A stretch of 41,234 nucleotides of DNA from an uncultured Pseudocitrobacter sp. (lineage in GTDB: Bacteria > Pseudomonadota > Gammaproteobacteria > Enterobacterales > Enterobacteriaceae): contig CAJYVI010000150.1 of the NCBI GenBank assembly GCA_913778145.1, forward strand, positions 1 to 41,234. Direction: 5' to 3'. Each line of letters starts with the position of its first letter. Positions within the stretch are counted from its first letter, which is position 1. The translations under genes and the position numbers were made by a program. Below are positions 27,396 through 36,682 of this stretch, piece by piece. Below the pieces are notes generated by a model. The model was not told where the DNA came from, did not search any database, and saw only the letters and a list, made by a program, of their open reading frames with translations.

Positions 27396-27418
27396 ATTTA
27401 ACTTTTAAGGATGAAAGA

Positions 27419-27574
27419 ATGTATATCGCGTGGTACTGGATAGCCCTGGTCGCTGTGCTGGCAGGATATGCTATTTTCCATATCAGGCGCGAGCGTCGGG
27501 CTTGTCGGCTTGAAAGAGAGGCTTTACTGGAAATGATTCGTCGCTGGCGTGAAGAGAAAATACCGCCCCAATAA
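27419..27574 (+). CDS. Unrecognised 51-residue single-pass membrane protein
   Basis: The frame opens with AAGGA (27407-27411) 7 nt before ATG and encodes 51 aa. Residues 1-20 (MYIAWYWIALVAVLAGYAIF) form one hydrophobic helix; the rest is an amphipathic, strongly basic helix (HIRRERRACRLERE, then EMIRRWREEKIPPQ). Such a layout suggests an inner-membrane microprotein with a cytoplasmic tail. I do not recognise the family. It is divergent from assT across an AT-rich gap and convergent with ygiC, whose terminator overlaps its last codons. Function unknown. Confidence 0.65.
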   Translation: MYIAWYWIALVAVLAGYAIFHIRRERRACRLEREALLEMIRRWREEKIPPQ

Positions 27575-27584
27575 GAAGCGGTAT
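27560..27584 (-). terminator. Terminator of ygiB-ygiC, overlapping the small protein gene
   Basis: ATACCGC and GCGGTAT form a 7-bp stem; on the minus strand it is followed by TTTTCTCTT, a usable U-rich tail. It overlaps the stop codon region of the convergent 51-residue gene. Confidence 0.6.
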
Positions 27585-27596
27585 CTGAATCCGGAC

Positions 27597-28757
27597 TTAC
27601 TCGACAAAAATATGCGGGTAGAAACGGGAAAGATCCTGGGTAATCAGCGCGCGGTCTTCGCGAATGCCGATCCCGGCGGGTTGATCGTTGATAAGCCAGC
27701 TGCCAATCAGCGTATAGCTGTCGCCAAACTTCGGCAGCGGATGGAACTGCTGCACGATCATGCCTTCTTCACCATAGGGGCCGTCAACTTCTTCCAGCGT
27801 TTTGCCATTCTCGATGATCGAGATGTTAGCGCCTTCGCGGGAGAAGATCGGTTTCACCACATATTTGTCCATCTGCGGGTGATCGTCTTCGGCAAAATAA
27901 GCGGGCAGCAGATTCGGATGATCCGGGAACATTTCCCACAGCAGCGGCAGCAGCGCTTTGTTGGAAATAATGCTCTTCCATGCCGGTTCCAGCCAGCGCA
28001 CGCCAGCGTCTTCCAGCTTGGTTGAGAACATCTCGCGCAGCATGTACTCCCACGGATAGAGCTTAAAGAGGTTGCCGATAACCTGATCCTGGAGATCGGT
28101 AAACTGACCTTTTTCACCCAAGCCAATATCGTCGATATAGAGGAACTCGGTTGCTACTTCTGCTTCTGCCGCGCAGTCCTGCAGATATTGCACGGTTCCG
28201 CGATCTTCCACGGTATCGCGACAGCAGGTCAGGTGCAGCAGCTGAAAACCGTGCTGCTCGCGCAGTTCGGTGAAGCGCTCAATGATCTTCTCTTGCAGAC
28301 TGTTGAACTGATCGCTGCCTTCCGGCAGGTTACCGGCATTGAGCTGATCTTCCAGCCAGATCCACTGGAAGAACGCCGCTTCGTATAGCGAGGTTGGCGT
28401 ATCGGCGTTGTTCTCAAGCAGTTTCGGCTCGCCCACGCCATCCCATGCCAGATCCATACGTGAATAGAGCGAAGGTTGATGCGTCAGCCATGACTGGCGT
28501 ACAAAGCCCCAGGTGTGTTTCGGAATGCGGAATTTGGTCATCAGCTCATCGCTGGCGACCACGCGCTCGACCACTTTTAAACACATCTGATGCAGTTCTG
28601 CGGTGACTTCTTCCAGCTTTTCAACCTGGGCCAGGGTCAGCTTGTAATACGCTTCCTCGCTCCAGTACGGCTCGCCGTACATGGTGTGGAAGTTAAAGCC
28701 ATATTCGGTGGCTTTTTCGCGCCAGTCCGGGCGCTCGGTAATACTGATTCTTTCCAT
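27597..28757 (-). CDS. ygiC: Glutathionylspermidine synthase-like ATP-grasp protein YgiC
   Basis: Member of the glutathionylspermidine synthase C-terminal-like family with an ATP-grasp fold; it probably forms an amide or peptide-like bond but its substrates are unknown. It is 386 aa, same as E. coli YgiC, starting [20 protein letters not shown]. Conserved stretches are [56 protein letters not shown] and the C-terminal [19 protein letters not shown]. It starts 5 nt after ygiB and belongs to the tolC-ygiB-ygiC unit, which suggests a role in envelope or efflux physiology. Confidence 0.95.
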   Translation of the reverse strand: MERISITERPDWREKATEYGFNFHTMYGEPYWSEEAYYKLTLAQVEKLEEVTAELHQMCLKVVERVVASDELMTKFRIPKHTWGFVRQSWLTHQPSLYSRMDLAWDGVGEPKLLENNADTPTSLYEAAFFQWIWLEDQLNAGNLPEGSDQFNSLQEKIIERFTELREQHGFQLLHLTCCRDTVEDRGTVQYLQDCAAEAEVATEFLYIDDIGLGEKGQFTDLQDQVIGNLFKLYPWEYMLREMFSTKLEDAGVRWLEPAWKSIISNKALLPLLWEMFPDHPNLLPAYFAEDDHPQMDKYVVKPIFSREGANISIIENGKTLEEVDGPYGEEGMIVQQFHPLPKFGDSYTLIGSWLINDQPAGIGIREDRALITQDLSRFYPHIFVE

Positions 28758-28762
28758 CTGAC

Positions 28763-29434
28763 TTAGCCGCCCATTGAGCGAGATGAGGTGCCGGACGCGC
28801 TGCTACGCTGCATAGTCGACTGTTTAGCGACAGACTCGCCAAAACCACCGCGGGTAACGGTGCTGGTGGTCGCTGGTTTTGGCGCCATCGCGGTTTTCGG
28901 TACCGTCATGGTGCGGCCTGGCTGCGCGGCACCGTAGTTTTTACCGCTGGCGTCGGTGTATTTACCGTATGCCGGGCTGGATGGGTTTTTGGAGGTAAAC
29001 ACCGGCTGCTGCTGGAAGCCCGCGCCGCCGCCCATCATACGACCCATCATGTAACCGGCCATCAGCGGCATCCAGAAGCTGCCGCTGCTTTGCGCCTGAG
29101 CCTGGTTTTCTGGCGCGACACCTGCCTGCGCAGGTGTTTGCTGACACTGACCTTCACCAAATTCCGCTACGCAATCTTCACGTGTGGCATATTTCGGCGC
29201 AGTACGTTCCGCTTCTTTCTGTGCATTATTAAACGCGGTGGTACATTCCGCACCTTTCCCCGGGTTAGCTGCCGAGCAGTCGTCTGCGTTTTGATACAGG
29301 GTGACTGTTTCGTCGCTTTGCTCACAGCCCGCCAGCATAAAGACGGCGGTAACAGCGAAAGCAACCGGTGTTAAATGGCGTGCGCGCCAGCTTTTGCGAA
29401 AAGCGGCGTGCTTAATATTATTTGTCCGTTTCAT
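28763..29434 (-). CDS. ygiB: UPF0441 lipoprotein-like protein YgiB
   Basis: It is 223 aa, the E. coli length, of unknown function. The N-terminus has a basic stretch, a hydrophobic segment and a lipobox-like LAGC (residues 33-36), so it is probably a lipoprotein, with an unusually long N-region. The middle is Gln/Ala-rich with a Gly/Met segment ([17 protein letters not shown]), and the C-terminus is Ser/Thr-rich, low complexity ([18 protein letters not shown]). It lies between tolC and ygiC on the same strand. Confidence 0.94.
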   Translation of the reverse strand: MKRTNNIKHAAFRKSWRARHLTPVAFAVTAVFMLAGCEQSDETVTLYQNADDCSAANPGKGAECTTAFNNAQKEAERTAPKYATREDCVAEFGEGQCQQTPAQAGVAPENQAQAQSSGSFWMPLMAGYMMGRMMGGGAGFQQQPVFTSKNPSSPAYGKYTDASGKNYGAAQPGRTMTVPKTAMAPKPATTSTVTRGGFGESVAKQSTMQRSSASGTSSRSMGG

Positions 29435-29558
29435 CGTTATCTTCCTGGACCCAGTGGTAGAGCATTAGCGCTCAGGATAGTGGATGACTGGTTGAAAATG
29501 AAGCGAGAAGGGGAAGAAACAGGGGGATCTTTACGTTGCCTTACGTTCTGCGCAATGT

Positions 29559-29590
29559 AAAACGCCACGCGTATTAGGCGTGGCGTTTTT
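29559..29590 (-). terminator. Terminator after tolC
   Basis: AAAACGCCACGC (29559-29570) pairs with GCGTGGCGTTTT (29578-29589) around a 7-nt loop; A/T runs on both sides make it work in either direction. It separates tolC from ygiB-ygiC, which would then be expressed by read-through or their own promoter. Confidence 0.85.
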
Positions 29591-29604
29591 ACGCAGCGTT
29601 GAGC

Positions 29605-31023
29605 TTAACGGTTCGCGGTGGTGGTCGCGCCGTTATAGCCGTCTGCGGAAGCATCCTGCTGCGGGTTTTCCGGGGCAACAGACTCAGGCGTCGTTGAAAC
29701 CGGTTTACCCAGCGTGCTGTTCAGCGCCTGGAGATCCTGTTCGTTCAGGGTGCCGAGCGCAGATTTGATATTCAGCTGGTTAATCAGGTAGTTATAACGC
29801 GCACTGGAGAGCTGCTGTTTGGCGTTATACAGCGTGGTGGTCGCATCCAACACGTCAACGATGGTACGAGTACCCACCGAGTAACCGGCTTCCATCGCGT
29901 CTAATGAACTCTGCGCAGAGACAACAGCTTGTTTATAGGCGTTGATGCTGCTGATAGAGGCATTGACGTTGTTGAAGGAGGAACGCACGGTCTGCACTAC
30001 GGTACGGTGTGCGCTTTCCAACTGCTCGCTTGCGCCAACGAAGTTGTACTGTGCCTGTTTCACCTGAGATGTCACCGAACCGCCGCTATAGATTGGCAGG
30101 TTGAAGCTCAGGCCGATAGAGTTCTGGCCGATATCGCGGTCAGCATAGGTGGAACCACCGGTTTTGCTGCCGTCATATTTGGTGTTGGACACGCTGGTAG
30201 ACGCGTTCAGGTCCAGGGTTGGCAGGTGGCCGTCCTGTGCCTGACGAATCTGTTCACGGGCCAAATCCTGGCTCAGACGCGCCTGTAACAGCGACAGGTT
30301 GCGGCTTTCCGCTTCCTTCAGCAGCGCATTAACCGCTTTCGGCTTGTCGGTAGAGAAGCTGTCAACGTTCAGCGAGGAGAGTTCCGGGTAGTAGTTACCG
30401 GTGACCTGACGCAGCGCTTCAACCGCGTTATCGAGGTTGTTACGCGCGGTCACTTCGTTCGCCAATACGGTATCGTATTGTGAACGGGCGTTCTGAACGT
30501 CGGTGATAGCAACCAGACCGACGTTAAAGCGCTGAGTGGTTTGATCCAACTGACGGTAGATAGCCTGTTTCTGCGCTTCAGTATAGGAAAGTGCATCAAT
30601 CGCGCTCAGCACGTTAAAGTAGGCCGTCGCCGTGTTCAGAATAAGCTGCTGCTGGTCAGTCTGATAAGTGACATCCTGAATGCCCGCACTTTTTTCTTGC
30701 AGGGTCAGGGCACGCCATTTCGACATATCAAACAACGTTTGCGTTAACTGTAACGACGCGCTGCTAACGTTAGAGTTGACGCCGTTGTTGTCGCGATAGC
30801 CATTGGTATAGGTATAATCAGCACCCAGGCCAAGCTGTGGCAACAGTGGGCTACGCGCTTCGTTGATCTTTTCAAAGGCAGCATCGCGATCTGCTGCGGA
30901 TTTCCGCAGGTCAGGGTTGCTTAAACGCGCCTGCTGATACACTTGCAGCAGGTTCTCTGCCTGGCTCATTGCGCTGAAACCCGTAAGGCTCAGGCCAATA
31001 AGGATGGGGAGCAATTTCTTCAT
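29605..31023 (-). CDS. tolC: Outer-membrane efflux channel TolC
   Basis: Trimeric channel-tunnel used by AcrAB and other RND, MFS and ABC pumps and by type I secretion. The start at the ATG 31021-31023 (MKKLLPILIGLSLTGFSA) is 6 nt after AAGGA; an in-frame ATG two codons earlier overlaps the Shine-Dalgarno. This gives 472 aa with a 22-residue signal peptide and mature N-terminus ENLLQVYQQARLSNPDLRKSAA. The duplicated OEP repeats are evident (SLQLTQTLFDMSKW in repeat 1 and IGLSFNLPIYSGG in repeat 2). The C-terminal tail is shorter than in E. coli, a known variable region. Confidence 0.97.
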   Translation of the reverse strand: MKKLLPILIGLSLTGFSAMSQAENLLQVYQQARLSNPDLRKSAADRDAAFEKINEARSPLLPQLGLGADYTYTNGYRDNNGVNSNVSSASLQLTQTLFDMSKWRALTLQEKSAGIQDVTYQTDQQQLILNTATAYFNVLSAIDALSYTEAQKQAIYRQLDQTTQRFNVGLVAITDVQNARSQYDTVLANEVTARNNLDNAVEALRQVTGNYYPELSSLNVDSFSTDKPKAVNALLKEAESRNLSLLQARLSQDLAREQIRQAQDGHLPTLDLNASTSVSNTKYDGSKTGGSTYADRDIGQNSIGLSFNLPIYSGGSVTSQVKQAQYNFVGASEQLESAHRTVVQTVRSSFNNVNASISSINAYKQAVVSAQSSLDAMEAGYSVGTRTIVDVLDATTTLYNAKQQLSSARYNYLINQLNIKSALGTLNEQDLQALNSTLGKPVSTTPESVAPENPQQDASADGYNGATTTANR

Positions 31024-31078
31024 TTGCATTCCTTGTTGTGAAGCTTAGCGCTGATCTAATTCAGAAAAATATTCGCCG

Positions 31079-31107
31079 ATTGTATCAGAGTCTGCCAGTT
31101 TAAAAAG
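31079..31107 (-). promoter_or_regulatory. Candidate tolC promoter
   Basis: On the minus strand TACAAT (31079-31084) lies 17 nt from a poor -35 (CTTTTT, 31102-31107) that abuts the marbox, an arrangement expected of a class II MarA/SoxS/Rob-activated promoter. Confidence 0.5.
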
Positions 31108-31124
31108 TTGGCGTAATGTGCCAT
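31106..31124 (-). promoter_or_regulatory. Marbox (MarA/SoxS/Rob site) of tolC
   Basis: ATGGCACATTACGCCAACT on the minus strand fits the marbox consensus AYnGCACnnWnnRYYAAAY with one mismatch and closely resembles the E. coli tolC marbox (ATGGCACGTAACGCCAAC from memory). It sits next to the -35 of the candidate tolC promoter. Confidence 0.75.
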
Positions 31125-31223
31125 GCGGCGTTAATTTGCATCAATCTAGCATACAGTCAGCTAAACGGTAGCCAAACTGACCCGAAATCCACAATTTCAG
31201 CACAAATGCAATTGGAACCAATC

Positions 31224-31856
31224 ATGACAAAGACGAATGACTCAGTGGTTACGTTCTCGAAAAACGATGTAGAAATTATTGCACGGGAAACGCTGTACAG
31301 CGGTTTTTTTTCGCTTGATTTGTATCGTTTTCGTCATCGTTTATTTAACGGAGAAATGAGTGGCGAAGTAAAACGCGAAATTTTTGAGCGCGGTCACGCC
31401 GCAGTCTTGCTACCCTTTGACCCTGTGCGCGATGAAGTTGTGCTGATTGAGCAGATCCGCATCGCCGCTTTCGACACCAGCGAAAGCCCGTGGTTGCTGG
31501 AGATGGTCGCCGGTATGATTGAAGAAGGCGAAACGATTGAAGATGTGGCGCGCCGCGAAGCGGTGGAAGAGGCCGGCTTAATCGTCGGGCGCACAAAAAA
31601 AATGCTGAGTTACCTGGCAAGCCCTGGGGGAACCAGCGAGCGCCTCACGATATTAGCGGGCGAAGTGGATGCAACGACGGCCAAAGGTATTCATGGCCTG
31701 GCGGACGAAAACGAAGATATTCGGGTTCATGTGGTAAGTCGGGAACGCGCTTATCAGTGGGTAGAAGAGGGAAAAATCGACAACGCGGCGACGGTCATCG
31801 CTTTGCAATGGCTGCAGCTGCATTATCAAGACTTACGACAAGAGTGGTTAAAATGA
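31224..31856 (+). CDS. nudF: ADP-ribose pyrophosphatase
   Basis: Nudix hydrolase (AdpP, also nudF) that splits ADP-ribose to AMP and ribose-5-phosphate. The ATG at 31224 ([19 protein letters not shown]) gives 210 aa, in register with E. coli; GGA lies 8 nt upstream. The Nudix box GX5EX7REUXEEXGU is intact in [23 protein letters not shown] (positions ~98-120). [22 protein letters not shown] and [10 protein letters not shown] are also conserved. It starts the nudF-yqiB-cpdA-yqiA-parE run, and its stop overlaps yqiB by ATGA. Confidence 0.96.
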   Translation: MTKTNDSVVTFSKNDVEIIARETLYSGFFSLDLYRFRHRLFNGEMSGEVKREIFERGHAAVLLPFDPVRDEVVLIEQIRIAAFDTSESPWLLEMVAGMIEEGETIEDVARREAVEEAGLIVGRTKKMLSYLASPGGTSERLTILAGEVDATTAKGIHGLADENEDIRVHVVSRERAYQWVEEGKIDNAATVIALQWLQLHYQDLRQEWLK

Positions 31857-32272
31857 AGCGCTATACACCTGACTTTCCTGAAATGATGCGGCTGTGCGAA
31901 ACCAATTTCGCCCAGCTACGCCGCTTACTGCCGCGCACAGATGCGCCCGGCGACGCAGTGAACTATCAGGTGGCGAATGCGCATTATCGGTTAACGATTG
32001 TCGAATCGACGCGTTACACGACGCTGGTTGAGATAGAACAGACGCACCCGAAAGTCAGCTACTGGAGCCTGCCGTCCATGACGGTACGCCTGTATCATGA
32101 TGCAATGGTGGCTGAAGTGTGTTCAAGTCAGCAGATTTTTCGCTTCAAAGCACGATATGATTATCCTAATAAAAAGTTGCATCAACGCGACGAAAAGCAT
32201 CAAATTAACCAGTTTCTGGCTGACTGGTTACGTTACTGTTTAGCATATGGAGCGATGGCGATTCCGGTTTAA
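31853..32272 (+). CDS. yqiB: DUF1249 protein YqiB
   Basis: Conserved protein of unknown function, 139 aa starting [22 protein letters not shown], near the E. coli length of 140. The start codon overlaps the nudF stop by 4 nt (ATGA), indicating translational coupling. Family blocks [22 protein letters not shown] and [23 protein letters not shown] are present. No signal peptide or membrane segment. Its fixed place between nudF and cpdA suggests a link to nucleotide signalling, but this is only context. Confidence 0.95.
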   Translation: MKRYTPDFPEMMRLCETNFAQLRRLLPRTDAPGDAVNYQVANAHYRLTIVESTRYTTLVEIEQTHPKVSYWSLPSMTVRLYHDAMVAEVCSSQQIFRFKARYDYPNKKLHQRDEKHQINQFLADWLRYCLAYGAMAIPV

Positions 32273-32297
32273 GCATCGTGAAACCTAAGGACACCAT

Positions 32298-33125
32298 TTG
32301 GAAAGCCTGTTAAACCTTCCTCTGGCTGGTGGGGCCAGTGTCAGGTTACTGCAAATTACTGATACTCACCTGTTCGCTAAAAAGAGTGAAACGCTGTTAG
32401 GCGTGAATACCTGGGACAGTTATCACGCCGTGCTGGAAGCGATTACCGCTTCGCAGCGTGAAGTTGACCTGGTTGTTGCAACCGGCGACTTAGCGCAGGA
32501 TCACACCTCCGCGGCCTATCAGCATTTCGCTGAAGGCATCGCGCGGTTTTCTGCGCCCTGCGTTTGGCTGCCGGGCAACCATGACTTTCAACCCGCCATG
32601 TACAGCACGCTCCAGGACGCTGGGATCTCCCCGGCTAAGCGCGTAATGGTGGGCGAGCACTGGCAAATCCTGCTGCTCGACAGTCAGGTCTTTGGCGTGC
32701 CTCACGGCGAACTGAGCGACTTTCAACTGGAGTGGCTGGAAAAACGGCTGGCGGAGGCGCCGGAACGTTATACGCTGCTGCTGTTGCATCATCACCCGCT
32801 GCCTGCGGGATGTAGCTGGCTCGATCAACACAGCCTGCGCAACGCCGCGTCGCTGGATAACGTGCTGGTGAATTTCCCGAAGGTGAAGCACCTGTTGTGC
32901 GGTCATATTCATCAGGAACTGGATCTCGACTGGAACGGTCGACGGATGATGGCGACGCCATCCACCTGCGTGCAGTTTAAACCTCACTGTGCCAACTTTA
33001 CGCTGGATACCGTTTCGCCAGGCTGGCGCTGGCTGGAGCTGCATGCTGACGGTTCGCTGACCACCGAAGTTTGCCGCCTTGCCGGGTCGGAGTTTCACCC
33101 GGATACGGCGTCAGAAGGATACTGA
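32298..33125 (+). CDS. cpdA: 3',5'-cyclic-AMP phosphodiesterase CpdA
   Basis: Hydrolyses cAMP to AMP and so tunes CRP-dependent control. It is 275 aa as in E. coli. The start is the rare TTG at 32298, with AAGGA 7 nt upstream and no better alternative. Calcineurin-type metallophosphatase motifs in order: [32 protein letters not shown] and CGHIHQE. The C-terminus [11 protein letters not shown] is conserved. The stop overlaps the yqiA ATG by one base (TGATG). Confidence 0.97.
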   Translation: MESLLNLPLAGGASVRLLQITDTHLFAKKSETLLGVNTWDSYHAVLEAITASQREVDLVVATGDLAQDHTSAAYQHFAEGIARFSAPCVWLPGNHDFQPAMYSTLQDAGISPAKRVMVGEHWQILLLDSQVFGVPHGELSDFQLEWLEKRLAEAPERYTLLLLHHHPLPAGCSWLDQHSLRNAASLDNVLVNFPKVKHLLCGHIHQELDLDWNGRRMMATPSTCVQFKPHCANFTLDTVSPGWRWLELHADGSLTTEVCRLAGSEFHPDTASEGY

Positions 33126-33700
33126 TGGCTACACTTCTCTATCTGCACGGGTTTAACAGCTCGCCCTGGTCTGCCAAAGCGACGGCGCTGAAAACGTGGC
33201 TGGCGGAGCATTACCCGGATATCACCATGGTGATTCCGCAGCTGCCATCATATCCCGCTGAAGCCGCAGAGATGCTGGAAGCGCTGGTGTTAAAGCACGG
33301 CGGCGAACCGCTGGGCGTGGTCGGTTCCTCACTGGGTGGCTATTACGCCACCTGGCTGTCGCAGTGCTTCATGCTGCCCGCCGTGGTAGTGAACCCGGCG
33401 ATACGCCCGTATGAGCTGCTGACGAACTTCCTCGGTCCGAACGAGAATCCCTACACGGGTGAGCATTATGTGCTAGAGTCTCGCCATATTTACGATCTCA
33501 AAGTGATGCGAATTGACCCGCTGGAAGCGCCGGATCTCATCTGGTTGCTACAGCAAACGGGCGATGAAGTGCTTGATTACCGCCAGGCCGTTGACTATTT
33601 CGCCTCCTGCCGCCAAACGGTAGAGGAGGGCGGTAATCACGCATTTGTTGGTTTTGAAGATCATTTCACACAGATTATCGACTTTCTGGGGCTGCATTAA
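33125..33700 (+). CDS. yqiA: Esterase YqiA
   Basis: Alpha/beta hydrolase of the UPF0227 family; E. coli YqiA has esterase activity on short acyl esters. The ATG at 33125 overlaps the cpdA stop and gives 191 aa starting [19 protein letters not shown]. Catalytic elements are the oxyanion HGFNSS, the nucleophile elbow GSSLGGYYA, an Asp in TGDEVLDY and the His in GGNHAFVGF. Natural substrate unknown. It sits between cpdA and parE in the same operon. Confidence 0.95.
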   Translation: MATLLYLHGFNSSPWSAKATALKTWLAEHYPDITMVIPQLPSYPAEAAEMLEALVLKHGGEPLGVVGSSLGGYYATWLSQCFMLPAVVVNPAIRPYELLTNFLGPNENPYTGEHYVLESRHIYDLKVMRIDPLEAPDLIWLLQQTGDEVLDYRQAVDYFASCRQTVEEGGNHAFVGFEDHFTQIIDFLGLH

Positions 33701-35623
<1,923 letters not shown>

Positions 35624-35628
35624 TTCCG

Positions 35629-35654
35629 ACCCTCTCTCCGGAGAGGGTTTTTTT
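35629..35654 (+). terminator. Rho-independent terminator after parE
   Basis: ACCCTCTC and GAGAGGGT form an 8-bp stem with a TCCG tetraloop-like loop, followed by seven T residues. The convergent AraC-type gene ends 5 nt beyond. Confidence 0.92.
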
Positions 35655-35658
35655 AATT

Positions 35659-36504
35659 TCATCGATGATTTTTCCGATACTGTAACGGCGTTTCGCCAAT
35701 CCCTTTCTTAAACGAGCTGATAAACCATGTGGTGTCGGCGAAACCGACCTGGCTTGCCACCTCCGCCACGCTCATCGGGCTATGCAGCAGCAATTCGCAG
35801 GCTCGCCGTAGCCGTATGGTATTCAGATAGTTATGAATATATTCCCCGGTCTCGACGTGAAAGCGTCGCGAAAGATAGCTGCGCGATTTGCCGAGATCCT
35901 GCGCCAGCTTTTCGAGGCTGAATTTTTGCCGATAATTCTCTTCTATCCAGAACATTACCGGGCTGGCGATCCCGTGGTTACCTTCCGGCATTTTTTCCTG
36001 CACCGGCGGCAACATGCGCAACAACGCCATCAGCAGGCTGGCGACATGCTCCGCGCTAAGCCCGCAAACGGCAAGCTGCGCGTAGAGCGTAAAGAGATAA
36101 TCGACGTGGGCATGCGCGTCGGCGAGGTCGGCGACAAACGCCGGGCCAGCGCGCTGCGCCAGCATTTGCAGACGGCTGCGCGCCTCGGGAAAATCGCGCA
36201 GCAGGCGCACAATCGCATGCTGATCGAGATGAATAATCGTGCGGCGGTAGGTGTCATGCGCTTGTTCATCCACCATCACTTTGTGCAGCGTAAACGGCGG
36301 GAAGAAAAACAGCCGCCCCGGGCGCATGGTGTACTGGCGATTATCGACAATCACCACGCCGAACCCCTCCTCGACGTACAACACTTCCAGACACTGATGC
36401 CAGTGGTGATATCGCACGCTGTTGGCGTACAGGCGGCTGAATGATGCCACCTTATCCTTCAGCGTGATTAGCTCCAGACGTTCCGCATTTAATGATGTAC
36501 TCAT
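35659..36504 (-). CDS. AraC-family transcriptional regulator of the adjacent carbohydrate locus
   Basis: It is 281 aa. An N-terminal cupin sensor (about residues 30-80, HHWHQCLEVLYVEEGFGV and MRPGRLFFFPPFTLHKV) probably binds a sugar; the C-terminal double helix-turn-helix (about 183-280) contains LEKLAQDLGKSRSYLSRRF and VAEVASQVGFADTTWFISSFKK, with the AraC signature ending GETPLQYRKNH. No good Shine-Dalgarno precedes the ATG, so expression is probably low. It is divergent from the DUF2264-symporter-GH88 operon, which it most likely activates; the inducer is unknown. Confidence 0.9.
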   Translation of the reverse strand: MSTSLNAERLELITLKDKVASFSRLYANSVRYHHWHQCLEVLYVEEGFGVVIVDNRQYTMRPGRLFFFPPFTLHKVMVDEQAHDTYRRTIIHLDQHAIVRLLRDFPEARSRLQMLAQRAGPAFVADLADAHAHVDYLFTLYAQLAVCGLSAEHVASLLMALLRMLPPVQEKMPEGNHGIASPVMFWIEENYRQKFSLEKLAQDLGKSRSYLSRRFHVETGEYIHNYLNTIRLRRACELLLHSPMSVAEVASQVGFADTTWFISSFKKGIGETPLQYRKNHR

Positions 36505-36593
36505 AGCAACAGAATTAAATTTTTACGTTATTAATTCCCCCACTAAACCACCGTTTTAAATTTTATCAAGCTGCGGTTTATTTAATCATATCA

Positions 36594-36613
36594 GTTGTGA
36601 CCGGGTTAACATT
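36594..36613 (+). promoter_or_regulatory. Candidate CRP site for the DUF2264-symporter-GH88 operon
   Basis: TGTGA (36596-36600), CCGGGT, TAACA (36607-36611) matches the CRP half-sites TGTGA-N6-TCACA at 9 of 10 positions. Its centre is about 42 nt upstream of the start predicted from the TATGCT hexamer at 36634-36639, the class II position. Confidence 0.55.
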
Positions 36614-36633
36614 TCAGGCCCTGTCCGATTCTC

Positions 36634-36639
36634 TATGCT
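36634..36639 (+). promoter_or_regulatory. Candidate -10 element of the DUF2264 operon
   Basis: TATGCT matches TATAAT at 4 of 6 positions and has no real -35, as expected for an activator-dependent promoter. If right, the transcript starts near 36646. Confidence 0.4.
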
Positions 36640-36682
36640 TGAGCCACTTTCGAGGATGGCTAAGCAGAGGGTTCTGGCGGTG

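Larger units (their letters stand above)
27062..27418. other. AT-rich divergent regulatory region between assT and a small membrane protein gene
   Basis: This 357-nt gap is much more AT-rich than its flanks and has to hold promoters for both directions. Visible elements are a perfect 10-bp inverted repeat at 27300-27328 and an 18-codon ORF at 27339-27395. No dedicated regulator gene sits beside assT, so control would come from elsewhere. Confidence 0.6.
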
